Shown: one piece after another, positions 10,438 through 21,306 of the stretch
Layout of the letters: each line of letters opens with the position of its first letter
Position numbering within the stretch: position 1 is the first letter of the stretch
Assembly (NCBI RefSeq): GCF_900103695.1
Contig: NZ_FNHF01000001.1
Coordinates: 496,001-560,000 of the forward strand
Reading direction: 5' to 3'
Origin: Sediminibacillus halophilus
GTDB lineage: Bacteria; Bacillota; Bacilli; Bacillales; Amphibacillaceae
Length of the DNA: 64,000 bases
Translations under genes and position numbers: made by a program
Notes under the pieces: generated by a model
What the model saw: only the letters and a program-made list of their open reading frames with translations
What the model was told of the DNA's origin: nothing
Databases searched by the model: none

Positions 10438-11826
10438 TCAAGCCTTGCCGTCTCCTTGTATTTCCGGATCCGGCTCGGTATCACTGAACATATTTCCATT
10501 TCCATATCCCTTCTCTTTCCCGGGCAGAACCAGGTTTAGCAAAACCCCAATGATAGCCGACAGTGCCATGCCTGCTATTTGCAGATCATCCGTCACCTGA
10601 ACGAATGCCCCGCCGATTCCGATTACCAAAATCACGGAAGAGATGATCAAATTTCGCTTATCCCCTAAATCTACTTGATTGTCAACCAGCATACGTAACC
10701 CGCTGGAAGCGATAATTCCAAATAATAGAATCGATACTCCACCCATCACTGCAGACGGTATAGCACCAATAACAGCTGTAATGATTCCGATAAATCCGAA
10801 CAGGACAGCAAGGCACGCTGCACCCCCAATAACGAATACACTAAACACTCTGGTGATTGCCAAAACTCCTATATTCTCTCCATAAGTAGTGTTAGGTGGA
10901 CCGCCAAGCAAAGATGCGATGATTGTAGCTGTACCATCACCAAGGATGGAACGGTGCAGACCAGGCTGCTTGATGAAATTCCTCCCTACAACCTTGGACA
11001 GGACCATTTGATCACCTGTATGCTCTGTGATTGTCACAAGAGCAACCGGAACCATGGCGAAAGCGATTTGCCAGCTGATAACCTCCATTGGAGAATAATC
11101 CAGGAAAGGCAAGACAAAACCTGGATTTTGAAATAAAGCGGTGAAAAACTCTCCAACAGAACCTGCTGATGTCAAGGAGGCCCACTCCGCAGCAATTTCG
11201 CTTGTGTCGACAATACCTTGAAACAAAGCAAAGATATACCCGCCAACGATACCAGTCAATATTGGAATGAGACCGAAGAATCCTTTAAAGAACATAGTGG
11301 CTATGATGGTGATAGCCAGTGTTACCAACGCCACCGATAAATGTGTTCCACTGTACACTTGCTCATCCAGTCCCGGTACATACATCGCCATATCAATCGC
11401 TGTCGATGCAAGACTTAAACCGATGACGATGATGACTGGACCTACTACGATTGGCGGGAGAATCCGCATAAGCCAATTCAACCCTGAAGTGCGTATAAGC
11501 AGGGCAACCAGTCCATATACCAAACCCGCTAAAAAGCTTCCAACCATGGCACCGGGGATGCCGCTGGACTCGCTTACTACCGTTAACGGATAGATAAACG
11601 CAAAGCTTGAACCTAAGTACGCTGGTACTTTTCCTTTAGTGATCAACAGGTATGCCAATGTTCCCACCCCACTGGAAACAAGCGCGATTGCTGGTGACAG
11701 CCCTGTTAGAAAAGGCACGAGAATGGTAGAACCAAACATTGCGAATAAATGCTGTAAACTCAAAGTAAACCACTTATGAATTTTAGGAATGTCTTGTACA
11801 TCCATGACGATGTGTTTGCTGCTCAT
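10438..11826 (-). CDS. pyrP: Uracil permease (NCS2 family)
   Basis: A proton-linked uracil importer in the cytoplasmic membrane. The protein is 462 residues with about 12-14 hydrophobic segments and the family's central region (ALVTITEHTGDQMVLSKVVG), where a conserved Glu contacts the nucleobase. AGGAGG sits seven bases from the ATG. The gene lies between pyrR and pyrB, and the attenuator in front of it makes expression depend on UMP/UTP through PyrR. Confidence 0.96.
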   Translation of the reverse strand: MSSKHIVMDVQDIPKIHKWFTLSLQHLFAMFGSTILVPFLTGLSPAIALVSSGVGTLAYLLITKGKVPAYLGSSFAFIYPLTVVSESSGIPGAMVGSFLAGLVYGLVALLIRTSGLNWLMRILPPIVVGPVIIVIGLSLASTAIDMAMYVPGLDEQVYSGTHLSVALVTLAITIIATMFFKGFFGLIPILTGIVGGYIFALFQGIVDTSEIAAEWASLTSAGSVGEFFTALFQNPGFVLPFLDYSPMEVISWQIAFAMVPVALVTITEHTGDQMVLSKVVGRNFIKQPGLHRSILGDGTATIIASLLGGPPNTTYGENIGVLAITRVFSVFVIGGAACLAVLFGFIGIITAVIGAIPSAVMGGVSILLFGIIASSGLRMLVDNQVDLGDKRNLIISSVILVIGIGGAFVQVTDDLQIAGMALSAIIGVLLNLVLPGKEKGYGNGNMFSDTEPDPEIQGDGKA

Positions 11827-11877
11827 TTTGTTTCCTCCTCTGATGTTTCCTTGGTTGTTTTCTCACCATTTTTCCGT

Positions 11878-11965
11878 AAAAAAACCTCCTTGCTTGGTCG
11901 CAAGGAGGTAAACGTGCTGAAAATATACACGTATCCTTTGGCAACCTTGCAAGCCTCACGGGACT
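11878..11965 (-). promoter_or_regulatory. PyrR-dependent attenuator between pyrR and pyrP
   Basis: Reading the minus strand, the conserved PyrR-binding loop AGTCCCGTGAGGCT (11952-11965) is followed by a GC-rich hairpin (arms about 11884-11892 and 11901-11909) and a run of seven T. This is the classic anti-antiterminator plus terminator layout. PyrR with bound UMP stabilises the binding hairpin and promotes termination before pyrP. Confidence 0.93.
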
Positions 11966-11994
11966 CGATTTAAAGGTCTGGATTTTATTATTGA

Positions 11995-12663
<669 letters not shown>

Positions 12664-12727
12664 TTAAAGGATGTTATTCTTTTAGAATGCTGTAAAAAAT
12701 TCTGTACTGCTCTGATTTCTATTAACG

Positions 12728-12756
12728 ATTATTCCAGAAGAACCGTCCACTGTCAA
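12728..12756 (-). promoter_or_regulatory. Sigma-A promoter of the pyr operon
   Basis: The minus strand has a perfect TTGACA -35 (12751-12756), a 17-bp spacer and AATAAT as -10 (12728-12733). It lies just past the ylyB stop codon and about 70 bp upstream of the first PyrR loop. Confidence 0.85.
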
Positions 12757-12758
12757 CC

Positions 12759-13664
12759 TCATTTTCTTAACTTCGCTAAAATTGTTTGTAATTCATCAGG
12801 CAATGGAGCCTCAAACTCCATCCATTCACCGGTTTGCGGATGGCTGAAACCCAGCAATCCGGCATGCAAGGCCTGCCCCTCGATATCAAGTGTTTTTCTC
12901 GGTCCATATTTCGGGTCACCTGCCAGGGGATGACCGATATATTTCATGTGCACCCTGATTTGATGGGTACGTCCGGTTTCAAGAACGCATTCTACGTGAG
13001 TGAAAGACCCAAACCGGTCGATAACTTGAAAATGGGTAACTGCAGACCTTCCATCCCTTACTACAGCTTGTTTTTGCCTGTCTTTCGGATCTCTTCCCAA
13101 CGGTGCATCGATCGTGCCATATTCATGCTGTATATCTCCGTGAACGATCGCCTGGTATTTCCGGGACATGGTTTTATCTTTCAATTGTTCAGCTAATGAC
13201 AAATGAGCCTGGTCATTCTTAGCCACTACAAGCAGTCCGGTCGTGTCCTTATCGATTCGATGCACGATTCCCGGCCGGATTACCCCATTGATCCCGGATA
13301 AATCATTGCAATGGTATAGCAGTGCATTCACCATGGTTCCAGTGTGGTGACCCGCAGAGGGATGAACAACCATGCCCTTCGGTTTATTTACCACTAAGAG
13401 ACTCGAGTCTTCATACACAATGGACAATGGTATATCCTCTGCTGTTATTTCCAGTTCTCCCGGTTCCGGCACTTCCCAGGAGATTTTTTCTCCTTCCAAG
13501 CATTTATGATTGCTTTTAACCTGGCTTCCATCTACATAGACAAGTCCTTCTTTTATCCATTCCTGAACTTGTGATCTGGAAGCATCTTCGTTAACATCCG
13601 CTAACAGTTTGTCAATTCTCAAACCGATCTGATCAGCTTGTACTGTATGACTGGAACTCGTCAT
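12759..13664 (-). CDS. ylyB: RluD-family 23S rRNA pseudouridine synthase
   Basis: It isomerises uridines in rRNA. The protein is 301 residues, with an N-terminal S4 RNA-binding domain (about 14-75) and the RluA/RluD catalytic domain. The catalytic Asp138 lies in VHRIDKDTTGLLVVAK, and the conserved GRTHQIRVH follows. The start overlaps the lspA stop as ATGA. Position between lspA and pyrR matches B. subtilis ylyB. The exact target uridines cannot be read from the sequence. Confidence 0.92.
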   Translation of the reverse strand: MTSSSHTVQADQIGLRIDKLLADVNEDASRSQVQEWIKEGLVYVDGSQVKSNHKCLEGEKISWEVPEPGELEITAEDIPLSIVYEDSSLLVVNKPKGMVVHPSAGHHTGTMVNALLYHCNDLSGINGVIRPGIVHRIDKDTTGLLVVAKNDQAHLSLAEQLKDKTMSRKYQAIVHGDIQHEYGTIDAPLGRDPKDRQKQAVVRDGRSAVTHFQVIDRFGSFTHVECVLETGRTHQIRVHMKYIGHPLAGDPKYGPRKTLDIEGQALHAGLLGFSHPQTGEWMEFEAPLPDELQTILAKLRK

Positions 13665-14128
13665 TTTGCAGTTCTTCCTTTCTTCTTCTCATCAACAAAG
13701 GTCATAATCAAAACAATAATAACTCCGCAAACAAGAGCCGAATCAGCAACATTGAATATTGGATAGTCATAGCTGCCTAAATATACATCGAAAAAGTCGA
13801 CAACCTCTTTCCTGAACAAGCGGTCAATAAAATTACCGACCGCCCCACCAAGAATTAATCCCAATGCCAATCCCATCCATTTGCTAGTCCTTGCAAACTT
13901 TCTGATATAATAAATAACGAACAAGACCACAATGGCTGTGACAATATAAAAGAACCACATCTGGCCTTCCAACATGCCCCATGCGGCACCGGTATTACGA
14001 TGGGAGGTTATATAGAAAAAATTCTCTATAACAGGAAATTGCTCGCCTATTTCCATGTTCTTGATAATCCACCATTTTGAAAGTTGATCTATCAGGACAA
14101 TGATTACTGCCAGTATGTAATATTGCAC
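13661..14128 (-). CDS. lspA: Lipoprotein signal peptidase (signal peptidase II)
   Basis: A membrane aspartyl protease that cleaves prolipoprotein signal peptides after lipid modification. The protein is 155 residues with four membrane segments. The two catalytic Asp are in GNFIDRLF and NVADSALV, and the conserved NTGAAWGM is present. I chose the GTG at 14128 because the residues after it match the usual LspA N-terminus; an ATG 13 codons upstream is possible but would add a charged, non-membrane extension. Confidence 0.93.
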   Translation of the reverse strand: MQYYILAVIIVLIDQLSKWWIIKNMEIGEQFPVIENFFYITSHRNTGAAWGMLEGQMWFFYIVTAIVVLFVIYYIRKFARTSKWMGLALGLILGGAVGNFIDRLFRKEVVDFFDVYLGSYDYPIFNVADSALVCGVIIVLIMTFVDEKKKGRTAK

Positions 14129-14446
14129 ACTGCTTCCCCCGTTCTTATCGCTGTCTTTTACACACACTAAAGTTTACCACAAAACAAGATGGTATAAAAA
14201 TAAGCTTACTGTTTACCTTTTCATCTTTACCTCTTCGACTAATGTGCCCACGAGAAACGTTGAATATTTTCACAGCAATAGATTAACACGCTTCCGTAAA
14301 TATGGAAGGAAGTCATGTCAAAAATATTCCATGCTTTATATACTCCTCTCCGTATTATAAACTATCACTACGTTTAAAAAGAGCCAAAATAAAAGGCAGC
14401 CGAATATCAGCTGCCTTTTTCTAGTTCATGCTAGCGCATGTTTCCA
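14129..14446. other. lspA-ileS intergenic region without a gene
   Basis: No credible coding frame is present. B. subtilis has ylyA (a TraR/DksA-type protein) here; no zinc-finger-like frame is seen, so it is absent. The stretch holds the ileS terminator and an imperfect inverted repeat (GAATATTTT at 14262-14270 against AAAATATTC at 14321-14329) around a small CTTCC/GGAAG hairpin. The latter may lie in the lspA leader or promoter. Confidence 0.6.
14391..14421 (-). terminator. Intrinsic terminator after ileS
   Basis: A perfect 10-bp stem (14391-14400 with 14410-14419) is flanked by A- and T-runs, directly after the ileS stop codon in the direction of transcription. Confidence 0.85.
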
Positions 14447-17206
14447 TTAAACGAGATCAGCGTAATGCTCTTTTACAACCTCTGCACAGCGGGAACAAAG
14501 CTCAGGATGCTTCTCATCTTCTCCTACTGTCTCAGAAGATACCCAGCAGCGTTCACATTTCTCCCCTGGATGTTTTTCTACCCGAACAGAAACGTGGTCG
14601 TATTGTTTTGCTTCCGGATTGCTCTCCTGGATTTCCAAACCGGAAACAATCAACAATTGCTGTAGGTGTTCAATACTATTCAGCAATTCTTTTGTTTCAG
14701 CGTCGTTTGGCACCACTTGGATGTTAGCCTCTAATGATTTCCCGATGACTTTTTCCGCACGTGCTTCTTCCAACGCTTTTAGGATATCATCCCGAATGTC
14801 CATAAAACGATCCCATTTCTGCTTCAACTCTTCCTGACCCTCGAATTGCTCAGGCTGCGGCATATCGGTCAATTGTACACTTTCCGCTACTGTGCCCGGA
14901 ATATACTGCCAAACCTCGTCTGCTGTATGGGAAATAATCGGTGACAACAGTTTGACCAAAGCCGTCAGAATTTGATGGTAGACGGTCTGAATACTTCTTC
15001 TTCTATGGTTATTTTCCGATTCAATATACAGCACATCTTTGGCAAAATCGAGATAGAAAGAACTTAAAGAAATCGAGCAGAAATTATGAATATTGTTATA
15101 GATGGTCGAAAATTCATAATGGTCATATGCATGTCGTACCTTTTCGATCAATTCCTGTAATTGAACCAGCATGTAACGGTCAACTTCTTCTAAGTCCGCA
15201 TACGAAACCTTATCATTGGATGGGTCAAAATCCTGTAGATTTCCAAGCATAAAACGGAAGGTATTACGAATCTTTCGATACCCTTCAGAAGTTTGCTTGA
15301 TGATTTCATCTGAAATTCTCACATCTGCCTGATAATCAACAGAAGCAACCCATAATCTTAAAATATCAGCACCATACTGTTTCATGATTTTAGAAGGAAC
15401 GACTACATTTCCTACTGACTTACTCATTTTTCTTCCTTGACCATCCAGTGCAAAACCATGGCTGATAATCGCTTCATATGGCGCCTTTCCAGTTACTGCC
15501 ACTGCCGTGGAAATGGAGGAATTAAACCAGCCCCGATATTGGTCTGAGCCCTCCAAATAAACATCTGCAGGACGTTGAAGTTCCGGGCGACCTTTCAATA
15601 CAGCTTCATGGGAAGAACCGGAATCGAACCATACATCCATGATATCTGTTTCTTTTGTGAACTTTCCGTTAGGACTGTGATCGGAAGTGTAACCTTCCGG
15701 AAGCAGATCTTTAGCCTCCCATTCAAACCAAATGTTCGATCCATGCTGACGGAACAATTTGGAGACATGATCAATCGTTTCCTCGGTAATGATTGGTGTG
15801 CGGTCCTCTCCGTAAAACACCGGAATGGGAACCCCCCATGCTCTTTGACGCGAGATACACCAATCTTCCCGATCTCGGACCATGTTGAACAATCTCGTTT
15901 CACCCCAGCCAGGGTACCAGTCGATTCGTTGAATTTCACTCAGGATATCTTCGCGAAAATCTTTGATGGAAGCAAACCATTGATTTGTTGCACGGAAAAT
16001 AGTCGGTTTTTTTGTTCTCCAGTCATGTGGATAAGAGTGCGTAATAAATTCGAGCTTTAATAAGGCACCCACTTCCTCCAGCTTTTGCGTGATCTCTTTA
16101 TTGGCAGAATCGTAAAATTGTCCTTCAAAACCGGGTGCTTCATCGGTGAAGTTTCCTTTTTCGTCAACTGGACAAAGCACTTCAAGACCATATTTGTTGC
16201 CTACATAAAAGTCGTCTTCTCCGTGTCCAGGTGCAGTGTGTACACACCCTGTACCACTTTCTGTTGTGACATGTTCCCCAAGCACTACCAGAGAGTCACG
16301 GTCGTAAAATGGATGCTTTGTGACGATGCGCTCCGCATCCCGGCCTTTAAACGTCTGAACTACTTCCGGTTCGTTCCATTCAAGCACTTGAGTAACAGTT
16401 TCCAGCATGTCATAGGCAATTACATACTTGTTATCATCTACTTTCACTACCGCATAGTCCAAGTCGGGATGGAGACTGATCGCCAGGTTTGCAGGGATCG
16501 TCCATGGAGTTGTCGTCCAAATGATGAATTGCTCATCACCATTTAGGAGATCTTTTCCGTCTTTCACATCAAACGCAACATAAATGGAAGCCGACCGCTT
16601 ATCCTGGTATTCAATTTCCGCCTCGGCAAGGGCCGACTCAGAAGAAGGGGACCAATAAACCGGCTTAAGTCCTTTATATATATATCCCTTTCTCGCCATC
16701 TCACCGAAAACCTTGATTTGGGCAGCTTCATAATCCTTGTTCAAGGTAATATAAGGATTTTCCCAATCACCACGAACTCCCAGCTGTTTAAACTGCGTCC
16801 GCTGGTTATCGACTTGCTTTAAGGCATATTCCGCACACTTTTGTCTAAATTCAGCGACCGTCATTTTTTTGCGGTTGACTTTCTTTTTTGCCAAAGCCTG
16901 TTCAATCGGCAATCCATGGGTATCCCAACCGGGAACATATGGAGCATGAAAGCCTGCCATTGACTTATACTTCACAATAAAATCTTTCAGTATCTTATTC
17001 AAGGCGTGACCCATATGCAGGTCTCCATTAGCGTATGGAGGGCCATCATGAAGGACAAATAGCGGTCTTCCTTCCGTACGCTGCTGGACTTTTTCGTATA
17101 TCTTGTCCTGCTCCCATTCTTCCTGCATCTTCGGCTCTTTGTTCGGCAGGTTGCCCCGCATCGGAAAAGCTGTCTTTGGCATGAGTAGCGTCTGTTTATA
17201 ATCCAT
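14447..17206 (-). CDS. ileS: Isoleucyl-tRNA synthetase
   Basis: It charges tRNA-Ile with isoleucine and edits valine. The protein is 919 residues, a class I enzyme with the HIGH-type motif HMGH at 64-67 and KMSKS in [12 protein letters not shown]-terminal zinc-binding region has paired Cys (CERCW and CSRC). The long CP1 editing insertion lies between the two motifs. The gene has its own promoter and a T-box leader upstream, so expression rises when tRNA-Ile is uncharged. Confidence 0.98.
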   Translation of the reverse strand: MDYKQTLLMPKTAFPMRGNLPNKEPKMQEEWEQDKIYEKVQQRTEGRPLFVLHDGPPYANGDLHMGHALNKILKDFIVKYKSMAGFHAPYVPGWDTHGLPIEQALAKKKVNRKKMTVAEFRQKCAEYALKQVDNQRTQFKQLGVRGDWENPYITLNKDYEAAQIKVFGEMARKGYIYKGLKPVYWSPSSESALAEAEIEYQDKRSASIYVAFDVKDGKDLLNGDEQFIIWTTTPWTIPANLAISLHPDLDYAVVKVDDNKYVIAYDMLETVTQVLEWNEPEVVQTFKGRDAERIVTKHPFYDRDSLVVLGEHVTTESGTGCVHTAPGHGEDDFYVGNKYGLEVLCPVDEKGNFTDEAPGFEGQFYDSANKEITQKLEEVGALLKLEFITHSYPHDWRTKKPTIFRATNQWFASIKDFREDILSEIQRIDWYPGWGETRLFNMVRDREDWCISRQRAWGVPIPVFYGEDRTPIITEETIDHVSKLFRQHGSNIWFEWEAKDLLPEGYTSDHSPNGKFTKETDIMDVWFDSGSSHEAVLKGRPELQRPADVYLEGSDQYRGWFNSSISTAVAVTGKAPYEAIISHGFALDGQGRKMSKSVGNVVVPSKIMKQYGADILRLWVASVDYQADVRISDEIIKQTSEGYRKIRNTFRFMLGNLQDFDPSNDKVSYADLEEVDRYMLVQLQELIEKVRHAYDHYEFSTIYNNIHNFCSISLSSFYLDFAKDVLYIESENNHRRRSIQTVYHQILTALVKLLSPIISHTADEVWQYIPGTVAESVQLTDMPQPEQFEGQEELKQKWDRFMDIRDDILKALEEARAEKVIGKSLEANIQVVPNDAETKELLNSIEHLQQLLIVSGLEIQESNPEAKQYDHVSVRVEKHPGEKCERCWVSSETVGEDEKHPELCSRCAEVVKEHYADLV

Positions 17207-17282
17207 ATTCTCTTTCCTCCTTGTTAGCTGTGCAAATCCATCTGCAATAATCTAGACAATCCACGAATGGCAGGAAAACAAA

Positions 17283-17520
17283 AAAGCCCCTCTCATCCCG
17301 AAGGGACGAGAAGGACTCGCGGTACCACCCTTATAGAAGGACTTTAAAAGAACCTTCCACTCAAAATTCGTAACGTGAACAAGACGTCCGCACCTACTCT
17401 TTTTCAACGCGGATACTTAAGGGTGATATTCCAGAAAGGCTCTGTTCCAGGCTTACACCGACCCCGGATCGCTAATACAGCAGTCATCTTCCTGTACTGT
17501 CCCTGTCTTCGTATTTATCA
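17283..17520 (-). ncRNA. T-box leader of ileS
   Basis: The minus strand carries the T-box core GGGTGGTACCGCG (17318-17330), followed by a terminator hairpin (17285-17299 with 17303-17317) and a T-run. Upstream, the specifier region reads GGAATATCACCC, with the isoleucine codon ATC at 17425-17427. Uncharged tRNA-Ile pairs with the specifier and with the TGG of the core to form the antiterminator. Confidence 0.95.
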
Positions 17521-17559
17521 ATCATTTATTTTACAGAAATAGTAGCATTATGGTTATGA

Positions 17560-17588
17560 ATTATATGTAAAATTCATGAAAACGTCAA
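17560..17588 (-). promoter_or_regulatory. Sigma-A promoter of ileS
   Basis: TTGACG (17583-17588), a 17-bp spacer and a perfect TATAAT (17560-17565) on the minus strand. It lies immediately after the divIVA stop codon and upstream of the T-box leader. Confidence 0.88.
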
Positions 17589-17591
17589 GGT

Positions 17592-18116
17592 TTAATAATT
17601 ATTTTCGACTGCCTCTTTTTCAAACTCCGTTTCCGGATCAACTTCTGTGGTCAGCAATCCGTCCCAATCATCATTTTCTATCATATCAAGCTGGGCTTCT
17701 ACAAGCATTTTTAACCGGGTTCTGAAAACCTTTGCCTGCTTTTTCAGCTCTTCTACTTCCATTGCAATACGACGGGATTTATGCAATGCCTCATTGATAA
17801 TCCGATCAGCATTTTTTTCTGCCTCTTTGATGATCAGTTTGGATTCTTTTGTGGCATTTCCCTTCACTTCCTCGGCGGTTTCCTGTGCTACGAGAATCGA
17901 TTTGTTCAATGTTTCCTCAATATTGGTAAAATGGCCCAATCGCTCATTTAACTGGTCTAACCTTTCTTTCAAATCCTTTTTCTCCCGAATGACCGTTTCA
18001 TAATCCTTGATAACCTGGTCAAGAAATTCATTCACTTCATCTTCATCATATCCTTTGAATTTTCGAGTGAATTCCTTGTTATGAATGTCTAGCGGTGTCA
18101 ATGGCACATCGGCCAC
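17592..18116 (-). CDS. divIVA: Cell division initiation / polar scaffold protein DivIVA
   Basis: A coiled-coil protein that binds negatively curved membrane at septa and poles and anchors the Min system and, in sporulation, the chromosome. The protein is 174 residues. The N-terminal membrane-binding domain reads PLTPLDIHNKEFTRKFKGYD, and the rest is heptad-rich and highly charged. AGGAGGTG precedes the ATG. It is the last gene of the ylmC-divIVA group. Confidence 0.96.
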   Translation of the reverse strand: MADVPLTPLDIHNKEFTRKFKGYDEDEVNEFLDQVIKDYETVIREKKDLKERLDQLNERLGHFTNIEETLNKSILVAQETAEEVKGNATKESKLIIKEAEKNADRIINEALHKSRRIAMEVEELKKQAKVFRTRLKMLVEAQLDMIENDDWDGLLTTEVDPETEFEKEAVENNY

Positions 18117-18213
18117 CTCCTGTCTGTTAGAATAATTTAAGAAAACAAAAAAGTGCGCAATACTGTAATTGAGAAATTCGACAAAATCGAGGGAAATCCT
18201 GCATGTTTTTTGC

Positions 18214-18987
18214 TTATTTCAAGATTTCCGCTGTGATTTTCCATTTCTCTTTTTTACTACGTCCATGAATTTCCTTTACATGACTTCTGCCTTTACCTCT
18301 CAGGGACAACAAGTCGCCCTGTTCCAACATAAAAGCCGGGGTGTCAACGACACGGAAGTTGACTTTCACTAATCCTTTTTCGATGAACTGCACAGCTGTT
18401 TGCCGTGAAACTTGATAAATTTCTTTTACCAGTACATCCAGACGCAGAGAAGCTACCGTCATATTTTTTTCCTGCCATTGCTCCTCTTTCTCCATCAAAC
18501 GGTCAAATGATACATCTTCAAAACGGACACCGGCATTTTTTATGTTGGTCAAATTCATTTTGACATACGGCGCTATTTCAGCTGCCGTTATAATTTGGAT
18601 AAGCCCATCCTTGACAATTAGATCACCGAGTTTTTTCCGCTTGATTCCCATGGAAAGAAATGCGCCCATCACATCACGATGTGCCAGGCTGACAAATTTA
18701 ACTGGATAATCAGCTTCAAGCAGTACTAACTCGAAATTATGCCGTGCTATCTCCTCATAATAAGGGGCAAGTATGGCTCTTTTTCTTTCAGCAGAAGGCT
18801 TGCCTCCAAATAGATGCCAACGAAAATCTTCTTTACCGCCAATCAAAGAACCGAAAATTTTCTGTTCGCGCGGATCGAGAAAATCTGTCACCTTTCGCTG
18901 ATAACTGCGTTCCACTTCCTCCTGCCAGGAAAGTACTTGATCAATAAAAGGTTGTTCTTCCTTCCGAAAGTGTTGATAAATATCCAT
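18214..18987 (-). CDS. ylmH: S4-domain RNA-binding protein YlmH
   Basis: A 257-residue protein with an N-terminal alpha/beta region and a C-terminal S4 domain (from about 180: VASLRLDVLVKEIYQVSR). In B. subtilis the homologue (also called RqcP2) binds the 50S subunit in ribosome-associated quality control. The S4 fold and the gene position between ylmG and divIVA are what I can see; the ribosomal role is known from the family. Confidence 0.92.
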   Translation of the reverse strand: MDIYQHFRKEEQPFIDQVLSWQEEVERSYQRKVTDFLDPREQKIFGSLIGGKEDFRWHLFGGKPSAERKRAILAPYYEEIARHNFELVLLEADYPVKFVSLAHRDVMGAFLSMGIKRKKLGDLIVKDGLIQIITAAEIAPYVKMNLTNIKNAGVRFEDVSFDRLMEKEEQWQEKNMTVASLRLDVLVKEIYQVSRQTAVQFIEKGLVKVNFRVVDTPAFMLEQGDLLSLRGKGRSHVKEIHGRSKKEKWKITAEILK

Positions 18988-19025
18988 TTAGTCACCTAAC
19001 TGTTTACAATAGTGGTTATTGCGGA

Positions 19026-19292
19026 TTAGAAACCGCCAAAGCCGAACAATACTGCCAACCCTCTTGTTGCGAAATTAAGTACCAGGATTGCAACAATTGG
19101 TGAAATATCAATCATGCCTAGCGGCGGGATGATTTTCCGGAACGGCTCCAAATAAGGTTCGCATATTTTGGCAAGAAAGCTTCCGAAAGAGGATTCCCTT
19201 GCACCGGGAAACCATGACATCAAAATGTAGGCAATCAAAGCAAAACTGTAAATTTCAATTGCATAAAAAAGTATTGTATATAATTGATACAC
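19026..19292 (-). CDS. ylmG: YggT family membrane protein YlmG
   Basis: An 88-residue protein with two hydrophobic segments flanking the conserved loop [23 protein letters not shown]. The family has a role in septum or nucleoid organisation in some bacteria and plastids but no defined biochemistry. I chose the GTG at 19292 because AAAGGTGG lies eight bases upstream; a GTG four codons earlier lies inside that ribosome site. It sits between sepF and ylmH, overlapping no other gene with this start. Confidence 0.88.
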   Translation of the reverse strand: MYQLYTILFYAIEIYSFALIAYILMSWFPGARESSFGSFLAKICEPYLEPFRKIIPPLGMIDISPIVAILVLNFATRGLAVLFGFGGF

Positions 19293-19297
19293 TGGGA

Positions 19298-19723
19298 CTA
19301 CCACCTTTTGTCTAAATCTTCTTCAAACATATCTGAAATCGTACCGGAGACATCGACATTATCCGGCGTACAGAGGAATGTATGACTGCCTAGTTTTTGG
19401 ATGTCTCCGGACACAGCATAAACGGTACCGCTCAAAAAGTCGACAATCCGCTTTGCCTGATTATGGTCGACACGCTGCAGGTTAATCACCACTGCTCTGC
19501 GATTGACAATATTATCAGCGATTTCCTGCGCTTCACTGTATGTACGTGGTTCCAAGAGTACTACCTTGGATGCAGGCTGTACACTTTTCAAGCTCACGAC
19601 ATTCTGTCCCTGCCCTTTTTGCTGGGAAGCAGCCTCCGGAACCTCCAATTCTTCCTCTTCCTCGATATATTCGTATTCATCATCCAATGTAAAAAACGTT
19701 TTTAATTTGTTTTTAAAACTCAT
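19298..19723 (-). CDS. sepF: Cell division protein SepF
   Basis: It binds the FtsZ C-terminal tail and the membrane and shapes the Z-ring. The protein is 141 residues. The N-terminal amphipathic helix [13 protein letters not shown] is the membrane anchor, an acidic linker follows, and the C-terminal globular domain contains [25 protein letters not shown] precedes the ATG. It is adjacent to ylmE and ylmG as in other Firmicutes. Confidence 0.96.
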   Translation of the reverse strand: MSFKNKLKTFFTLDDEYEYIEEEEELEVPEAASQQKGQGQNVVSLKSVQPASKVVLLEPRTYSEAQEIADNIVNRRAVVINLQRVDHNQAKRIVDFLSGTVYAVSGDIQKLGSHTFLCTPDNVDVSGTISDMFEEDLDKRW

Positions 19724-19739
19724 TCTTTTTCACCTCGAG

Positions 19740-20414
19740 CTATTTTTGGCCGACAAGCTTAGAACCAATTCTAATGTGGGTCGCGCCTTCTTCTATGGCC
19801 AACTGGTAATCGTTGCTCATTCCCATGGATAGGTAACGACAAGGTGCGTGCTGATAATCTTTTTGCTTTACTTCGTCGCGCAGCATCTTCAACGTGCGGA
19901 AGGTTTGCCTGATGATCGTTTCGTCTTCTACAAATGGGGCCATCGTCATCAAACCGACAACTTGAATTTTGTCATATTGCGCAAGTCCCTCGATAAATCC
20001 CAGAGCTTGCTCCGGTTCGATTCCATGTTTCGATGCTTCACCACTTGTATTGATTTGAACAAAACAAGGTACAGTTCTTTCAGCTCGTTTATTTATTTCT
20101 TTTGCCAAAGAATTTCTGTCAAGAGAATGCAGCATGTCTATCTTATTAATCATATCCTTTACTTTACGGGATTGCAATGATCCAATGAAATGCCACTTGG
20201 CCCTCTTACCGATTGCATTATATTTTTCAGAAAAACCTTCCAGCCTGTTTTCCCCTAAATGACGGACCCCCGCTGCCAAGGCTTCTTCCGTCCGCTCAAT
20301 TGTAACATATTTCGTCACTCCGATGAGTGTGATTTCCTCTTCTTTACGACCAGCCTTCCGGCAAGCTTCACCAATGTTTTGCTGAATTTGCTCTAAATTC
20401 GTTGCTACATCCAA
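19740..20414 (-). CDS. ylmE: YggS/PROSC-type pyridoxal phosphate homeostasis protein
   Basis: A PLP-binding TIM-barrel protein thought to buffer free PLP. The protein is 224 residues. The PLP lysine lies in ITLIGVTKYV, and the phosphate-binding C-terminal SMGMSNDYQLAIEEGATHIRIG signature is present in parts. I chose the TTG start at 20414, eight bases from AAAGGAG; an ATG 11 codons upstream would overlap the end of ylmD. It belongs to the ylmC-divIVA transcript. Confidence 0.92.
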   Translation of the reverse strand: MDVATNLEQIQQNIGEACRKAGRKEEEITLIGVTKYVTIERTEEALAAGVRHLGENRLEGFSEKYNAIGKRAKWHFIGSLQSRKVKDMINKIDMLHSLDRNSLAKEINKRAERTVPCFVQINTSGEASKHGIEPEQALGFIEGLAQYDKIQVVGLMTMAPFVEDETIIRQTFRTLKMLRDEVKQKDYQHAPCRYLSMGMSNDYQLAIEEGATHIRIGSKLVGQK

Positions 20415-20434
20415 AAAAATAACTCCTTTCCCGC

Positions 20435-21241
20435 TTAATCTTGCCAACCGATGAAACCCAGCATCCTGCCAGTTTTCCCCTCTTCTCTTCGGTGTGAAAA
20501 AAATAACTCGCTTTCTTCAAAGGTACAAAGCCTGCTCCTTTTGATATTTTCAGGAGGCAATCCGGCCCGCTGCAGAAGCAATTCATTTAATCGCTGCAAG
20601 TCCAAAAAAGTTCCTGACTCTTCCTTGTGTACTACCTCATCCTTCAAGCCGTTTGGTACCAAATTGATCACCTTATCGTCCACTTGATAAGCTGCAACGT
20701 TGATAGACGGTCCGATTGCTGCCAAAAGCGTATCTGGTTGAACACCGTTTCCCTTCAAAACAGAAACCATTTTCTCAGCCATCCCGTTGACCGTTCCCCT
20801 CCAACCTGCGTGGGCAATTCCAATCCAACTAGTCGAAGGATCAAAAAAATAAAGTGGTACACAATCTGCAAAGAAAGCTGTACAAAGAATACCCTTTTGT
20901 TTCGTAACTAAACCGTCTACATTTATGATAGCATCAGCTTGGGCCTGAGATCCTTTACCTTTATCTGCTTCTGTAATGATTGCAACTTCTGTTCCATGAA
21001 TTTGCTGGGCAGCAACCCAGTCATTCAAAGGAAAACCTGTTTTATCAGCTAATTTTTGTCTATTAGCTATGACGGCATCCGGATTATCTTTCACATGTAA
21101 TCCTAAATTAAAAGTGTCGTAAGGAGGGAAGCTCTCCCCGCCTTGCCTTGTAGTGAATCCTGCTTTCAATCCTGGCGCTTGTGCATGCCAGTCCCCAATT
21201 GAAAGTACCGATTCCTCTGAGAGTTGAAAGGGGTCTTTCAT
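20435..21241 (-). CDS. ylmD: YfiH-family multicopper-fold protein (laccase domain)
   Basis: A 268-residue protein of the DUF152/YfiH family, purine nucleoside phosphorylase/adenosine deaminase-like enzymes with zinc or copper at a His/Cys site. The conserved parts are QQIHGTEV (about 77-84), TAFFADCVPLYF and GIAHAGWRGTVNGM. Two ATGs (21244, 21241) follow AAGGAGG; the second has better spacing. Physiological substrate is not settled for this clade. Confidence 0.9.
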   Translation of the reverse strand: MKDPFQLSEESVLSIGDWHAQAPGLKAGFTTRQGGESFPPYDTFNLGLHVKDNPDAVIANRQKLADKTGFPLNDWVAAQQIHGTEVAIITEADKGKGSQAQADAIINVDGLVTKQKGILCTAFFADCVPLYFFDPSTSWIGIAHAGWRGTVNGMAEKMVSVLKGNGVQPDTLLAAIGPSINVAAYQVDDKVINLVPNGLKDEVVHKEESGTFLDLQRLNELLLQRAGLPPENIKRSRLCTFEESELFFSHRREEGKTGRMLGFIGWQD

Positions 21242-21306
21242 CATTCTCCTCCTTATTTTTTCATTCATTTTATCATATTTGCAAGATTTTTTGCTGATGT
21301 TTGACA

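Noticed and set aside
15575-16546. Two long plus-strand frames (161 and 153 codons) opposite ileS
   Set aside because: Antisense shadows of the well-conserved synthetase, without ribosome sites.
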